Assembly: GCA_963839175.1 (NCBI GenBank)
Contig: CAWIUB010000046.1
Coordinates: 1 to 64,000 of the forward strand
Reading direction: 5' to 3'
Length of the DNA stretch: 64,000 bases
Origin: CAWIUB01 sp963839175
GTDB taxonomy: Bacteria > Actinomycetota > Actinomycetes > Mycobacteriales > Jatrophihabitantaceae
Shown here: in pieces, positions 44,374-52,885 of the stretch
How positions within the stretch are numbered: position 1 is the stretch's first letter
How the letters are laid out: the number at the start of each line of letters is the position of its first letter
The notes under the pieces: model-generated
The model's input: the letters and a program-made list of their open reading frames with translations, nothing else
What the model was told of the DNA's origin: nothing
The model's database searches: none
Program-made: the position numbers and the translations under genes

Positions 44374-44883
44374 TCAGAACTCCTGAGCCACCCGCTTCGC
44401 CAGGCTCAGCGTGTCCTCTTGCCAGAGGACCAGTCGCACCAGAGCCGGGTGCGACGCCCCGTTCAGCACGCTGAGCGCTTGTCGTAGTGCGTCTACGATC
44501 GGCCAGCCGTAGATTCCCGACGAGATAAGGGGAAACGCGATTGACTCGACGCCGAGTTCCGCCGCGACGCGGAGCGATTCGCGGTAGCAAGAGCGGAGCG
44601 TCTCGCTGCGGTCGTCGGAGCGGGAGAAGACCGGCCCGACGGTGTGGATCACCCAGCGGGCCGGAAGGTTCCCGGCCGCGGTAGCGACGGCGGCGCCCGC
44701 CGGCAGGCCTTTGGAGTACCGGCCAGCACGCAGTTCTTGGCAGGCGGCGAGAACGGCCGGGCCGCCGCGACGGTGGATGGCGCCGTCCACGCCTCCGCCG
44801 CCAAGCAGCGATGAGTTTGCGGCGTTGACGATCGCGTCGACGTCCTGGTCGGTGATGTCGCCGCGAATCAGCTCGACTGGCAT
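44374..44883 (-). CDS. Macro domain protein (O-acetyl-ADP-ribose deacetylase-like)
   Basis: A 169-residue single macro domain: VELIRGDITDQDVDAIVNAANSSLLGGGGVDGAIHRRGGPAVLAACQEL, GAAVATAAGNLPARWVIHTVGPVFSRSD, and SIAFPLISSGIYGWPIVDAL. The NAAN and GGGGVDGAIHR loops bind ADP-ribose, and the family hydrolyses O-acetyl-ADP-ribose or removes ADP-ribose from proteins or nucleic acids. It lies 19 nt downstream of the tetR stop on the same strand and is probably co-transcribed. Confidence 0.9.
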   Translation of the reverse strand: MPVELIRGDITDQDVDAIVNAANSSLLGGGGVDGAIHRRGGPAVLAACQELRAGRYSKGLPAGAAVATAAGNLPARWVIHTVGPVFSRSDDRSETLRSCYRESLRVAAELGVESIAFPLISSGIYGWPIVDALRQALSVLNGASHPALVRLVLWQEDTLSLAKRVAQEF

Positions 44884-44902
44884 GTCCTGATGATGCCTGG
44901 TG

Positions 44903-45481
44903 TCACAGCAGCGCGACTACTTGGTCGGCAGCGCGGTCGAGCGGCTCGGTGGACGCATAGACACGGGAGAGCATCAGGCCGCCCTCGAGCGCAGTTAGGG
45001 CTGCCGTCGCAAGAATCGACGCCCGCTCCGCGTCGTATCCGCCGCGCTCGCACAGCAGCGTCGAGAGCTGGGCCGTCCAGCCGGAGAACGCGGTCCGGCA
45101 CGCTGCGGTCAGCGCCGGCGACCCCGGCACCATCTCGAGGACGATCGTGGCGATCGGGCAGCCCGCCTCGAAGTCACTGTCCCGCAGCATCTTCGCGTCC
45201 TTGCCGAACCACCACCTGATCGCGTCGGCCGGATGCTCGTAACGCTCGAACGCCCGCTCGATGGTTCGACGAACGACGTCCGCAGCCAGCTCGATCGCCG
45301 CAACGCCGAGCTCCTCCTTGCCGCCCGGGAAATGGTGATAGGCCGAGCCCCATGGCGTACCGCCCTCGCTGACCAGTCGCCGCCAGGACGTCGAGTTATA
45401 GCCGGCGCGCTGGAACAACGCTGTCGCGGTGCGCACCATCTGCTCGCGGGTCGTCGGGGTGGTGGCCTGGGTCACCCCCAC
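44903..45481 (-). CDS. TetR family regulator (YxaF/LmrA-like)
   Basis: A 192-residue repressor. The HTH is at about 10-57 (TREQMVRTATALFQRAGYNSTSWRRLVSEGGTPWGSAYHHFPGGKEELGVAAIELA). The ligand domain FEAGCPIATIVLEMVPGSPALTAACRTAFSGWTAQLSTLL is that of YxaF/LmrA-type regulators. The upstream intergenic region carries two inverted repeats sharing the core TAGGAC-N4-GTCCTA, very likely its operators. It would regulate itself, the macro-domain gene and the divergent GNAT. Confidence 0.88.
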   Translation of the reverse strand: MGVTQATTPTTREQMVRTATALFQRAGYNSTSWRRLVSEGGTPWGSAYHHFPGGKEELGVAAIELAADVVRRTIERAFERYEHPADAIRWWFGKDAKMLRDSDFEAGCPIATIVLEMVPGSPALTAACRTAFSGWTAQLSTLLCERGGYDAERASILATAALTALEGGLMLSRVYASTEPLDRAADQVVALL

Positions 45482-45491
45482 AGCATAACCA

Positions 45492-45519
45492 GTTGACTAG
45501 GACATCCGTCCTAGTCAAC
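45492..45519. promoter_or_regulatory. Operator 1 of the TetR regulator (perfect 12-bp inverted repeat)
   Basis: Arms GTTGACTAGGAC (45492-45503) and GTCCTAGTCAAC (45508-45519) are perfect inverted copies around ATCC. It starts 11 bp from the tetR start codon. Confidence 0.85.
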
Positions 45520-45530
45520 GCTTAGGCGAG

Positions 45531-45546
45531 TAGGACGAGCGTCCTA
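45531..45546. promoter_or_regulatory. Operator 2 of the TetR regulator
   Basis: TAGGAC (45531-45536) and GTCCTA (45541-45546) repeat the inner core of operator 1 with the same 4-nt centre. The two centres are 33 bp apart, about three helical turns, so two dimers could bind the same DNA face. It lies 11 bp before the GNAT start. Confidence 0.8.
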
Positions 45547-45557
45547 GCGATCGAGGT

Positions 45558-46154
45558 GTGGTCATGACCGGCTTCCTGCTCCGTACCGCAAGACCGGACG
45601 ATCGAGCCGAGGTGCAGGCGATGCACCAGCGGTGTTCGTCTCGCTCGATGCGGCTGCGGTGGCACGGCCCGCGGCGCGACGTGCCCGAGCCCTACTTGAC
45701 CGACGCCCTCCGCGGCCGCGACACCCACCTTGCGATGATCGCAGTCGCCGGCCGACAGGTCATCGCCCTGGCCAGCGCGACGTCGGCCGGCACCGGGACA
45801 TGGGAGCTCGGCGTCCTGGTCGAGGACGCCTGGCAGCGCCATGGCGTAGGTGCCGCGCTGCTCGGCGAGCTCGTCCGCCGAGCCCGCGACCGCGGGGCGG
45901 AGCGGTTGACTGCCCAGGTCGTGCCCGAGCAGGCCACGATCCTGCAGGCGCTCGAGCAGGTCGGCCGATGTGTCTACGGGGCTGACAGCGACACGGTCAC
46001 CGTGGTCGTCGCACTAGCGCGGCAGCCAGGCGTCCGGCGCCTCGACCATCCGGCGCACGTGCGGCGGCAGCTTCCCAGTCAGGACGTGCTGCAGCGTCGT
46101 TTCGTCCAGCACCCGGCGCAGACTCGCGCGTACCGCCACCCACACCTCGGGTAG
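45558..46154 (+). CDS. GNAT family N-acetyltransferase with tail antisense to the Rrf2 gene
   Basis: A GNAT protein: FLLRTARPDDRAEVQAMHQRCSSRSMRLRWHGPRRDVPE, then WELGVLVEDAWQRHGVGAALLGELVRRARDRGAERLTAQV with the acetyl-CoA loop. The recognisable domain ends near residue 153 (VTVVVALARQPG, about 46025). The last 43 or so residues run antisense through the rrf2 3' end and look like chance sequence, giving a 141-bp convergent overlap. A natural stop in another frame lies right where the domain ends, so a small frameshift may have extended it. It starts between the TetR operators and is probably TetR-controlled. Confidence 0.8.
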   Translation: MVMTGFLLRTARPDDRAEVQAMHQRCSSRSMRLRWHGPRRDVPEPYLTDALRGRDTHLAMIAVAGRQVIALASATSAGTGTWELGVLVEDAWQRHGVGAALLGELVRRARDRGAERLTAQVVPEQATILQALEQVGRCVYGADSDTVTVVVALARQPGVRRLDHPAHVRRQLPSQDVLQRRFVQHPAQTRAYRHPHLG

Positions 46155-46469
46155 GTGCTGGGCAACCCCGGTGTAGGTCGTCTCGTGCGGGCGCAGTCCG
46201 CGGACCTCGGCCAGTGGCCCGTCCACGGCGCGGATCACCTGCCCGAGCGTGATCTCAGTCGCTGAACGCGCCAACGCGTAGCCGCCCTCGGCACCACGTT
46301 GGCTGCGCACAATTCCTGCGCGACGCAGTTCTCCCAGGATCGCCTCGACGAACTTCCGGGGCAGTTCCTGCTGTGTGATGATCACGTCGACCTTGACCAG
46401 TTGCGGCGCGCGTTGTGCTAGGCCGAGCAGGGCACGTATCGCGTAGTCCGTCTTCGCCGAGATCTCCAC
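46014..46469 (-). CDS. Rrf2 family transcriptional regulator, CymR-like (no Fe-S cysteines)
   Basis: A 151-residue winged-helix regulator starting at GTG 46469: VEISAKTDYAIRALLGLAQRAPQLVKVDVIITQQELPRKFVEAILGELRRAGIVRSQRGAEGGYALARSATEITLGQVIRAVDGPLAEVRG. The three Cys that hold a cluster in IscR/NsrR are absent, as in the cysteine regulator CymR. It lies 40 nt downstream of cysA on the same strand, so it probably controls sulfate uptake in this operon. The effector (CysK or an O-acetylserine route in CymR) is unknown here. Confidence 0.85.
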   Translation of the reverse strand: MEISAKTDYAIRALLGLAQRAPQLVKVDVIITQQELPRKFVEAILGELRRAGIVRSQRGAEGGYALARSATEITLGQVIRAVDGPLAEVRGLRPHETTYTGVAQHLPEVWVAVRASLRRVLDETTLQHVLTGKLPPHVRRMVEAPDAWLPR

Positions 46470-46509
46470 GGTGTCTATCTTCGCATTGCATCTAGGAAAT
46501 GCGCGGCAG

Positions 46510-47472
46510 CTAGGAAAACGCGGCAAGCGTCGACGCGTCGTGCGCGGGACGCAGCCACACGACGCGATCCTCGTGCAGGTCGAGCGCATCGGCCTGCCCA
46601 CGGGTCAGCTGCACCCAGGGCTCGCTGTCGGATGAGGCCAGCTCGGCCCGGACCTCGAAGCCGACCCGCACCAGCCGGGTGACCCGCGCCTCGACGGCAC
46701 CGCCGGAGGCGGTGGGCAGTACCTCGATGTCGTGCGGGCGCACCAGCCTGCCACCGAGCCGGGTCACCGGCCCGAGGAAGCTCATGACGAAGTCGTTCGC
46801 GGGATGGTCGTAGATCGTGTTCGGGCTGCCGACCTGTTCGATCCGGCCATGATTGATCACGACCAGCTCGTCGGAGACCTCGAGCGCCTCTTCCTGGTCG
46901 TGGGTCACGAAGATCGTGGTCACATGGACCTCGTCGTGCAGGCGGCGCAGCCAGCCGCGCAACTCCTTGCGTACCTTGGCGTCGAGGGCGCCGAACGGCT
47001 CGTCCAGCAGCAGCACCTTCGGTTCAACCGCGAGCGCCCGGGCCAGTGCCATCCGCTGACGTTGCCCACCGGACAGCTGCGACGGCAACCGGTCGGCGAA
47101 CTGTTCGAGATGGACGAGCTCCAGCAACTCGTTCACCCGCCTGCTGATCTCCTCCTTCGGCCGGCGGCGGATCTCCAGGCCGAACGCGACGTTGCGGAAC
47201 ACCGACAGGTGCTTGAAGGCCGCGTAGTGCTGGAAGACGAAACCCACGTTGCGCCTCTGCGCCGGAACGCCCGTGGCCTCGGTGCCGTCGATCACGACAC
47301 TGCCCGAATCCGGCTCCTCCAGGCCGCCGATGATGCGCAGCAGCGTCGACTTGCCGCCGCCACTCGGTCCCAGCAGGGCGGTCAGGCGTCCGGTGCCGAC
47401 GGCCAGGTCGACATCGTCAAGCGCGACGAAGTCGCCGAGGCGCTTGGAGATTCCGTGTGCGGCGATACCCAT
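46510..47472 (-). CDS. cysA: Sulfate/thiosulfate ABC transporter ATP-binding protein
   Basis: The ATPase of the sulfate importer. It has 320 residues from ATG 47472. Walker A GPSGGGKS is at about 34-41. The ABC signature is LSGGQRQRMALARALAVEPKVLLLDEPFGALD. A C-terminal TOBE-like regulatory domain (VRPHDIEVLPTASGGAVEARVTRLVRVGFEVRAEL) is typical of CysA. It is 2 nt from the cysW stop. Confidence 0.95.
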   Translation of the reverse strand: MGIAAHGISKRLGDFVALDDVDLAVGTGRLTALLGPSGGGKSTLLRIIGGLEEPDSGSVVIDGTEATGVPAQRRNVGFVFQHYAAFKHLSVFRNVAFGLEIRRRPKEEISRRVNELLELVHLEQFADRLPSQLSGGQRQRMALARALAVEPKVLLLDEPFGALDAKVRKELRGWLRRLHDEVHVTTIFVTHDQEEALEVSDELVVINHGRIEQVGSPNTIYDHPANDFVMSFLGPVTRLGGRLVRPHDIEVLPTASGGAVEARVTRLVRVGFEVRAELASSDSEPWVQLTRGQADALDLHEDRVVWLRPAHDASTLAAFS

Positions 47473-47474
47473 GG

Positions 47475-48356
47475 CTAACGTTCTTCCTTTGGACGGGCGA
47501 GGGAGATGACGACGATGCACAGCGCCGCGGTGGCGATGAGCACGAGCGACAGCTGGTATGCGCCGGGCTCGAATTGCTCGGCCCGCTCGTCGACCACGAG
47601 CGTGAGCGTCTGAGTCTGGCCGGTGACGTTGCCGGACACGACACGCACCGCGCCGAATTCGCCGATCGCGCGCGCGATGCTCAGGACGACGCCGTACGCG
47701 AGGGCCCACTTTATCGTCGGCAGCGTAATGCGCAGGAAACGCTGCCAGGCGTTCGCGCCGAGGGAACGGGCGGCGTGCTCCTGGTCCAGGCCGGTCTCCT
47801 CGAGTACGGGCAGCACCTCCCGGACGACGAACGGCAGCGACACGAAGGCGGTGGCGAGCACCATCCCTGGCGTCGCGAAGATCACCTCGACGCCAGCGTG
47901 CTGCAGCGCCGAGCCGAACCACCCCGTCGTCCAGCCGAACACCAGGATCAGGGCCAGGCCCACGATTATCGGCGAGATGGCGATCGGCACGTCGATCGCC
48001 AGGTCAAGGGCGCGGCGTCCCGGGAAACGGTAGCGGGCGAGCAGGAGCGCCGCACCCACGCCAAAGACGGTGTTGATCAACACTGCCGAACCAGCGACGA
48101 TGCCGGTGAGCTGGAACGCCTGAACGGCCTGCGGAGAGCTGATCGCATCCCAGAACGTCCCGGCACCCTGGCGGATGGTGCGCCAGACGACCACGCCCAC
48201 GGGCAAAGCAACAAGCACTCCCACGTACGCGACGACGATCAAGCGCAGCGCGTACTTCGCTCGGCTGCTGCGGACGCGCCGACGTCGCACCGGGGTCGAC
48301 CGGCCCGTGACAACGGCCGGCAGCAGTTCGCGGTCGAGCGTGGTCGAGTCAGTCAC
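47475..48356 (-). CDS. cysW: Sulfate ABC transporter permease CysW
   Basis: A 293-residue membrane subunit with six hydrophobic helices. It has the permease coupling loop LEETGLDQEHAARSLGANAWQRFLRITLPTIKWAL (EAA motif) and RAIGEFGAVRVVSGNVTGQTQTL, which is characteristic of CysW. The gene overlaps cysT by 8 bp. Confidence 0.94.
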   Translation of the reverse strand: MTDSTTLDRELLPAVVTGRSTPVRRRRVRSSRAKYALRLIVVAYVGVLVALPVGVVVWRTIRQGAGTFWDAISSPQAVQAFQLTGIVAGSAVLINTVFGVGAALLLARYRFPGRRALDLAIDVPIAISPIIVGLALILVFGWTTGWFGSALQHAGVEVIFATPGMVLATAFVSLPFVVREVLPVLEETGLDQEHAARSLGANAWQRFLRITLPTIKWALAYGVVLSIARAIGEFGAVRVVSGNVTGQTQTLTLVVDERAEQFEPGAYQLSLVLIATAALCIVVISLARPKEER

Positions 48357-49200
48357 GTCGGGCTGCCCGTCGTTGCACGAAGCCCAGCGCCGCGATGACC
48401 AGGACGCTGATCAGCAGCAGAACCGTGGCCGTCGCGGCCGCATCGGACAGGTAGCCGCTTTCGATCTGCTGGTAGATGTACTGCGAGGCGACCTCGGTGC
48501 GCGGCAGCTGCCCTGAGATCAAGATGACCGACCCGTACTCCCCCAGGGCCCGGCCGAAGGCGAGGGCGGCGCCGGACACGATCGCGGGCAGGATCGACGG
48601 CAGCACGATGCGACGGAAGGTTGTCAGCGGCCCGGCCCCCAACGACGCGGCGGCCTCCTCCACGTCCGTCTCCAGGGAGAGCAGCACTGGCTCGACCGTG
48701 CGCACCACGAACGGCAGGGTCACGAACAGCAGCGCTACCAGGACGCCCGGCCGGCTGGCGTACCAGCTGACGCCGATCGGGCTGTGCGGGCCGTAGAAGG
48801 TGTTCAAGACCAGGCCGGCCACGATCGTCGGCAGCGCGAACGGGATGTCGATGAGGATCTCAATCACCCGCTTGCCCGGGAAATCGTCGCGCACCAACAC
48901 CCACGCGATGACCGTGCCCATGATCGCGTTGACGAGGCCCACACCCAGGGAGCACAGCACCGTCAGCCGGATCGCGGCGATCGCCTCCGGCGTGGTGAAA
49001 GCGGCCCAGAAGCTCGACCAGCCCGCACCGAACGCCTTCGAGACGACGGCGCCGAGCGGCAACAGCACGAGCAGGCTCAGCCACAGCACGGCCATGCCGA
49101 GCCCCAGGCCGGAGAATGCACCCAGCGCGATGCGGTCCGAGGCGCGAGCGGCGCCCGCCCGTCTCGCGCCCGAGGCTACGACCGGGGCCGCCGCGGTCAC
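48349..49200 (-). CDS. cysT: Sulfate ABC transporter permease CysT
   Basis: A 283-residue permease (GTG start). The EAA loop is LETDVEEAAASLGAGPLTTFRRIVLPSILPAIVSG, followed by GRALGEYGSVILISGQLPRTEVASQYIYQQIES, typical of CysT/CysU. It has six hydrophobic segments and pairs with CysW in the channel. It overlaps the upstream binding-protein gene by 4 bp. Confidence 0.94.
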   Translation of the reverse strand: MTAAAPVVASGARRAGAARASDRIALGAFSGLGLGMAVLWLSLLVLLPLGAVVSKAFGAGWSSFWAAFTTPEAIAAIRLTVLCSLGVGLVNAIMGTVIAWVLVRDDFPGKRVIEILIDIPFALPTIVAGLVLNTFYGPHSPIGVSWYASRPGVLVALLFVTLPFVVRTVEPVLLSLETDVEEAAASLGAGPLTTFRRIVLPSILPAIVSGAALAFGRALGEYGSVILISGQLPRTEVASQYIYQQIESGYLSDAAATATVLLLISVLVIAALGFVQRRAARRD

Positions 49201-50222
49201 CCCTGACCGCTCTCGATCTTGGTGATGATGCCGTCCGTCTTGTCGAAGAACCTCGTGTTCACGGCGCTCCAGCCGCCGAGGTCCGCGATCGTCTCCAGCT
49301 TCTTGACGGCGGGGAACGGGTTGGCCGGGTCGTTCGCCCCCTGGACCGTCCCCACCGTGACGCCGGACAGGACAGGCCGATAGCCGTGGCTGGCGAAGAT
49401 CTTCTGGCCGGCGGCGCTCTCGACGAACGAGAGGAAGTCCTTCGCCGTATGCGGGGCGGTCTTGGTGACGGCCGCGGGGTTCTCGATCAGCAGCGATTCG
49501 TCCGGGACGACGTAGTCGAGCGCCTTGCCCTTCTGTCGGGCCGCGATCGCCTCGTTCTCGTAGGAGATCAGCACGTCGCCCGTGCCGTTGAGGAACGTCG
49601 TGGTCGCCGCCGATCCACTCGACGGCTTGCTGACGACGTTGGCGAAGAACTTCCTCAGATAGGTCCGCGCCTGCTCGTCGCTACCGCCGTTCTGCAGGAC
49701 GTGGGCGTATGCGGCCAGGATGTTCCACTTCGCCGAGCCGGACGAACCGGGGTCCGGCGTGACGATCTTGACGCCCGGCTTGATCAGGTCGTCCCAGCCC
49801 TTGATGTTCTTGGGATTGCCCTTGCGCACAGCGATCGCCACCACCGAGTCGGAGACCAGCCCCTTGGTGGGTCCCGAGTTCCAGTCTGGGGCTACGAACT
49901 TGGGCACGATCTTGGTGAGGTCCGGCGTGAGCGAGAAGGCCACGTAGTCTGCCCGCTGGCCGTTCAGCACCGCCTGGGCCTGCGGGCCGCTGGCCCCGTA
50001 TGAGGACGCCCAGGACGTGCCCTTGCCCTGGGCCGTCTCCGCGAACGCCGACTGCAGCGCGTCGTAGGCGGGCTTGGGGACCGAATAGGCGACCAGCGAG
50101 AGCTGGCCGGAGTCGCCGCTCTTGCCGCTCGATGAACACCCCGCCGCGCCGATCGCGGCCAGGGTTGCCACGGTCAGCCACGCGGCCAGCCAGCGGCCTC
50201 GGGCGAAATGGGGGATGTCCAT
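49197..50222 (-). CDS. sbp: Sulfate-binding lipoprotein (SubI/Sbp)
   Basis: The extracytoplasmic receptor of the importer. The 341-residue lipoprotein has a signal peptide with lipobox IGAAGC (Cys about 29). The sulfate-binding fold is recognised by LVAYSVPKPAYDALQSAFAETAQGKGTSWASSYGASGPQAQAVLNGQRADYVAFS and VTPDPGSSGSAKWNILAAYAH. AGGAGG lies 9 nt upstream. It is the first gene of the sbp-cysT-cysW-cysA-rrf2 unit. Confidence 0.95.
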   Translation of the reverse strand: MDIPHFARGRWLAAWLTVATLAAIGAAGCSSSGKSGDSGQLSLVAYSVPKPAYDALQSAFAETAQGKGTSWASSYGASGPQAQAVLNGQRADYVAFSLTPDLTKIVPKFVAPDWNSGPTKGLVSDSVVAIAVRKGNPKNIKGWDDLIKPGVKIVTPDPGSSGSAKWNILAAYAHVLQNGGSDEQARTYLRKFFANVVSKPSSGSAATTTFLNGTGDVLISYENEAIAARQKGKALDYVVPDESLLIENPAAVTKTAPHTAKDFLSFVESAAGQKIFASHGYRPVLSGVTVGTVQGANDPANPFPAVKKLETIADLGGWSAVNTRFFDKTDGIITKIESGQG

Positions 50223-50255
50223 CGAGTCGAGTCCTCCTGTCTTGTCGATCGGTGC

Positions 50256-50288
50256 CAGTTATTCCATCGGCTTACAAGACAATACCTG
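50256..50288. promoter_or_regulatory. Candidate operator upstream of the sulfate importer operon
   Basis: CAGTTATT (50256-50263) and AATACCTG (50281-50288) are inverted with 7 of 8 matches and a 17-nt spacer, in the AT-richest part of the 160-bp leader upstream of sbp. It might be an Rrf2 site. The support is weak. Confidence 0.3.
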
Positions 50289-50383
50289 ATGCCAAGGACC
50301 CGACGCAGAACTATGGGCTGGCCGAACGACATTGGACGGGAAGCCCGGAGCCCGGAGCTCCCCCGCCCAATTGCTGTGTCCGA

Positions 50384-52627
50384 CTAGGCCTGCGCGCGCA
50401 CCGCTCCGGTCGCGGGCTCGGCCGGCGCAGGGGCGTCGTCCTTGACCAGCACCAGGCTGATCTTGCCGCGCGCGTCGATATCGGCGATCTCGACCTGAAG
50501 CTTGTCGCCGACAGTGACGACGTCCTCGACCTTGTTGACCCGCTTGCCCTGCCCGAGCTTGCTGATGTGCACCAAGCCGTCCTTACCGGGCAAGAGCGAG
50601 ACGAAGGCACCGAACGCCGCGGTCTTGACGACCGTACCGAGGAAGCGCTCCCCCACCTTGGGCATCTGCGGGTTCGCGATGGCGTTGATCCGGTCGACCG
50701 CGGCGGCCGCTGACGTGCCGTCGGAGGCGCCCACATAGATCGTGCCGTCGTCCTCGATGGTGATCTCGGCGCCGGTCTCGTCCTGGATCGAGTTGATGAT
50801 CTGGCCCTTGGGGCCGATCACCGCGCCGATCTTGTCGACGGGGATCTTCACCACGGTGACCCGCGGTGCGTACGGGCTCATCTCGTCCGGGCCGTCGATA
50901 GCCTCGGCGATAACGTCCAGGATGTGCAGCCGGGCGTCGCGAGCCTGGGTGAGCGCGCCGGCCAGCACCTCGGACGGGATGCCGGAAAGCTTGGTGTCCA
51001 GTTGCAGTGCGGTGACGAACTCCCGCGTGCCAGCGACCTTGAAGTCCATGTCGCCGAACGCGTCCTCGGCGCCGAGGATGTCGGTGAGCGCGACGTACTC
51101 GGTCTGGCCATCGACTGTGTCCGACACCAGGCCCATCGCGATCCCCGCGACCGGCGCTTTGAGCGGCACGCCGGCGTTGAACAAGGCCAGCGTGGAAGCG
51201 CAGACCGAGCCCATCGACGTCGAGCCGTTGGAGCCCAGCGCCTCGGAGACCTGCCTGATCGCGTACGGGAACTCGTCACGACTGGGGAGCACCGGAATCA
51301 ACGCCCGCTCGGCGAGCGCCCCGTGCCCGATCTCGCGGCGCTTCGGCGAACCGACCCGGCCCGTCTCGCCGGTCGAGTAGGGCGGGAAGTTGTAATTGTG
51401 CATGTAGCGCTTGGACTTCTCCGGCGAGAGCGTGTCGAGTTTCTGCTCCATGCCGAGCATGTTCAGCGTGGTGACGCCGAGAATCTGCGTCTCGCCACGC
51501 TCGAACAGCGCCGAGCCATGGACCCGTGGGACGACCTCGACCTCCGCCGACAGGGTGCGAATATCCGTTAGCCCGCGGCCGTCGATGCGCACCTTGTCGC
51601 GCAGAATGCGCTGCCGCACGAGGCTCTTGGTGAGCGACCGATAGGCCGGGCTGATCTCGTTCTCGCGACCCTCGAACTTCGGGCCAACCCGCTCCTTGGC
51701 CAGTATCTTGATGCGATCCAGCTCAGCCTCGCGCTGCTGCTTGTCGGCGATGGTCAGCGCCTGCCCGAGTGGCTCCTCGACCTCGGCCGTGACAGCTGCC
51801 AGCACGTCGTCCTGGTAGTCCAGGAAGACTGGGAACTCGGCCACCGGCTTGGCCGCCTTCGCGGCCAATTCGGATTGGGCGCGACACAGCTCGGCGATGA
51901 ACGGCTTGGCCGCCTCGAGGCCTTCGGCGACGACCTGTTCGGTCGGCTTGGTGGCGCCGCCCGCGATCAGCTCGACGCTGCCCGCGGTGGCCTCGGCCTC
52001 GACCATCATGATCGCTATGCCGTCAGCGTCGCCGTTCCCCGTGACATGCCGCCCCGCGACGACCATGTCGAACGTGGCCGCTTCGAGCTGGCCGTGGGTC
52101 GGGAACGCGACCCACTGACCATCAATGAGCGCCACCCGGGTGCCCCCGACCGGGCCGCTGAACGGCAGGCCGGCCAGCTGCGTCGACGCGGACGCCGCGT
52201 TGATGGCGACCACGTCGTACAAGTGGTCGGGGTGCAGCGCCATGACCGTGACGACCACCTGGACCTCGTTGCGGAGACCCTTGACGAAGCTCGGACGCAG
52301 CGGCCGGTCGATGAGCCGGCAGGTGAGGATCGCGTCCTCGCTCGGCCGACCTTCGCGCCGGAAGAACGAACCGGGGATGCGTCCCGCGGCGTACATGCGC
52401 TCCTCGACGTCGACGGTCAGCGGAAAGAAGTCGAGCCCCTCGCGGGGCGACTTGCCCGCGGTGGTCGCCGACAGCAGCATCGTGTCGTCGTCGAGATAGG
52501 CGACGACGGATCCGGCGGCCTGGCGGGCGAGCCGGCCGGTCTCGAATCGGACGATATGGGTGCCGAACTTGCCGTTGTCAATGGTGGCGACAGTCTCGTG
52601 CACCGATGTTTCTACGGTCTCCGACAT
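50384..52627 (-). CDS. pnp: Polyribonucleotide nucleotidyltransferase / guanosine pentaphosphate synthetase
   Basis: A phosphorolytic 3'-5' exoribonuclease with two RNase PH-like cores (about 20-260 and 340-590). The KH domain follows near 600 (VIGPKGQIINSIQDETGAEITIEDDG) and the S1 domain from about 650 (GERFLGTVVKTAAFGAFVSLLPGKDGLVHISKL). It has 747 residues. The active-site region GSNGSTSMGSVCASTLALFNAGVPLKAPVAGIAMGL is intact. It follows rpsO with a terminator-like hairpin between, as in many bacteria where the two genes are partly co-transcribed. Confidence 0.97.
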   Translation of the reverse strand: MSETVETSVHETVATIDNGKFGTHIVRFETGRLARQAAGSVVAYLDDDTMLLSATTAGKSPREGLDFFPLTVDVEERMYAAGRIPGSFFRREGRPSEDAILTCRLIDRPLRPSFVKGLRNEVQVVVTVMALHPDHLYDVVAINAASASTQLAGLPFSGPVGGTRVALIDGQWVAFPTHGQLEAATFDMVVAGRHVTGNGDADGIAIMMVEAEATAGSVELIAGGATKPTEQVVAEGLEAAKPFIAELCRAQSELAAKAAKPVAEFPVFLDYQDDVLAAVTAEVEEPLGQALTIADKQQREAELDRIKILAKERVGPKFEGRENEISPAYRSLTKSLVRQRILRDKVRIDGRGLTDIRTLSAEVEVVPRVHGSALFERGETQILGVTTLNMLGMEQKLDTLSPEKSKRYMHNYNFPPYSTGETGRVGSPKRREIGHGALAERALIPVLPSRDEFPYAIRQVSEALGSNGSTSMGSVCASTLALFNAGVPLKAPVAGIAMGLVSDTVDGQTEYVALTDILGAEDAFGDMDFKVAGTREFVTALQLDTKLSGIPSEVLAGALTQARDARLHILDVIAEAIDGPDEMSPYAPRVTVVKIPVDKIGAVIGPKGQIINSIQDETGAEITIEDDGTIYVGASDGTSAAAAVDRINAIANPQMPKVGERFLGTVVKTAAFGAFVSLLPGKDGLVHISKLGQGKRVNKVEDVVTVGDKLQVEIADIDARGKISLVLVKDDAPAPAEPATGAVRAQA

Positions 52628-52851
52628 GGAGAACCCCTCTCGTACGGGCGGCAGGCCGATATGGGATGCAGCCTGCTGCGGTTGCGCCGGTGCGCGCGAC
52701 GTACGAGCGATTCGCCATCTTTCGGCTCAGCGGTGCCGGTCTTCGATCGAAGCGGCTGGGCAGGTCTCCCGGCCGCCACTACCGAGGACCGGCGTCGGCT
52801 CACGTCATCGCTGGAATGTCCGGCGGTGGCTATTCGGTTGTGTAACAGATC

Positions 52852-52878
52852 GGGGAGCGACCGGTTGGGTAGCTCCCC
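52852..52878 (-). terminator. Hairpin after rpsO
   Basis: GGGGAGC (minus strand, 52872-52878) and GCTCCCC (52852-52858) form a perfect 7-bp stem with an inner ACC/GGT pairing in the loop, 7 nt past the rpsO stop. There is no clear U tract, so it may be a weak terminator or processing site before pnp. Confidence 0.6.
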
Positions 52879-52885
52879 ACGATAG

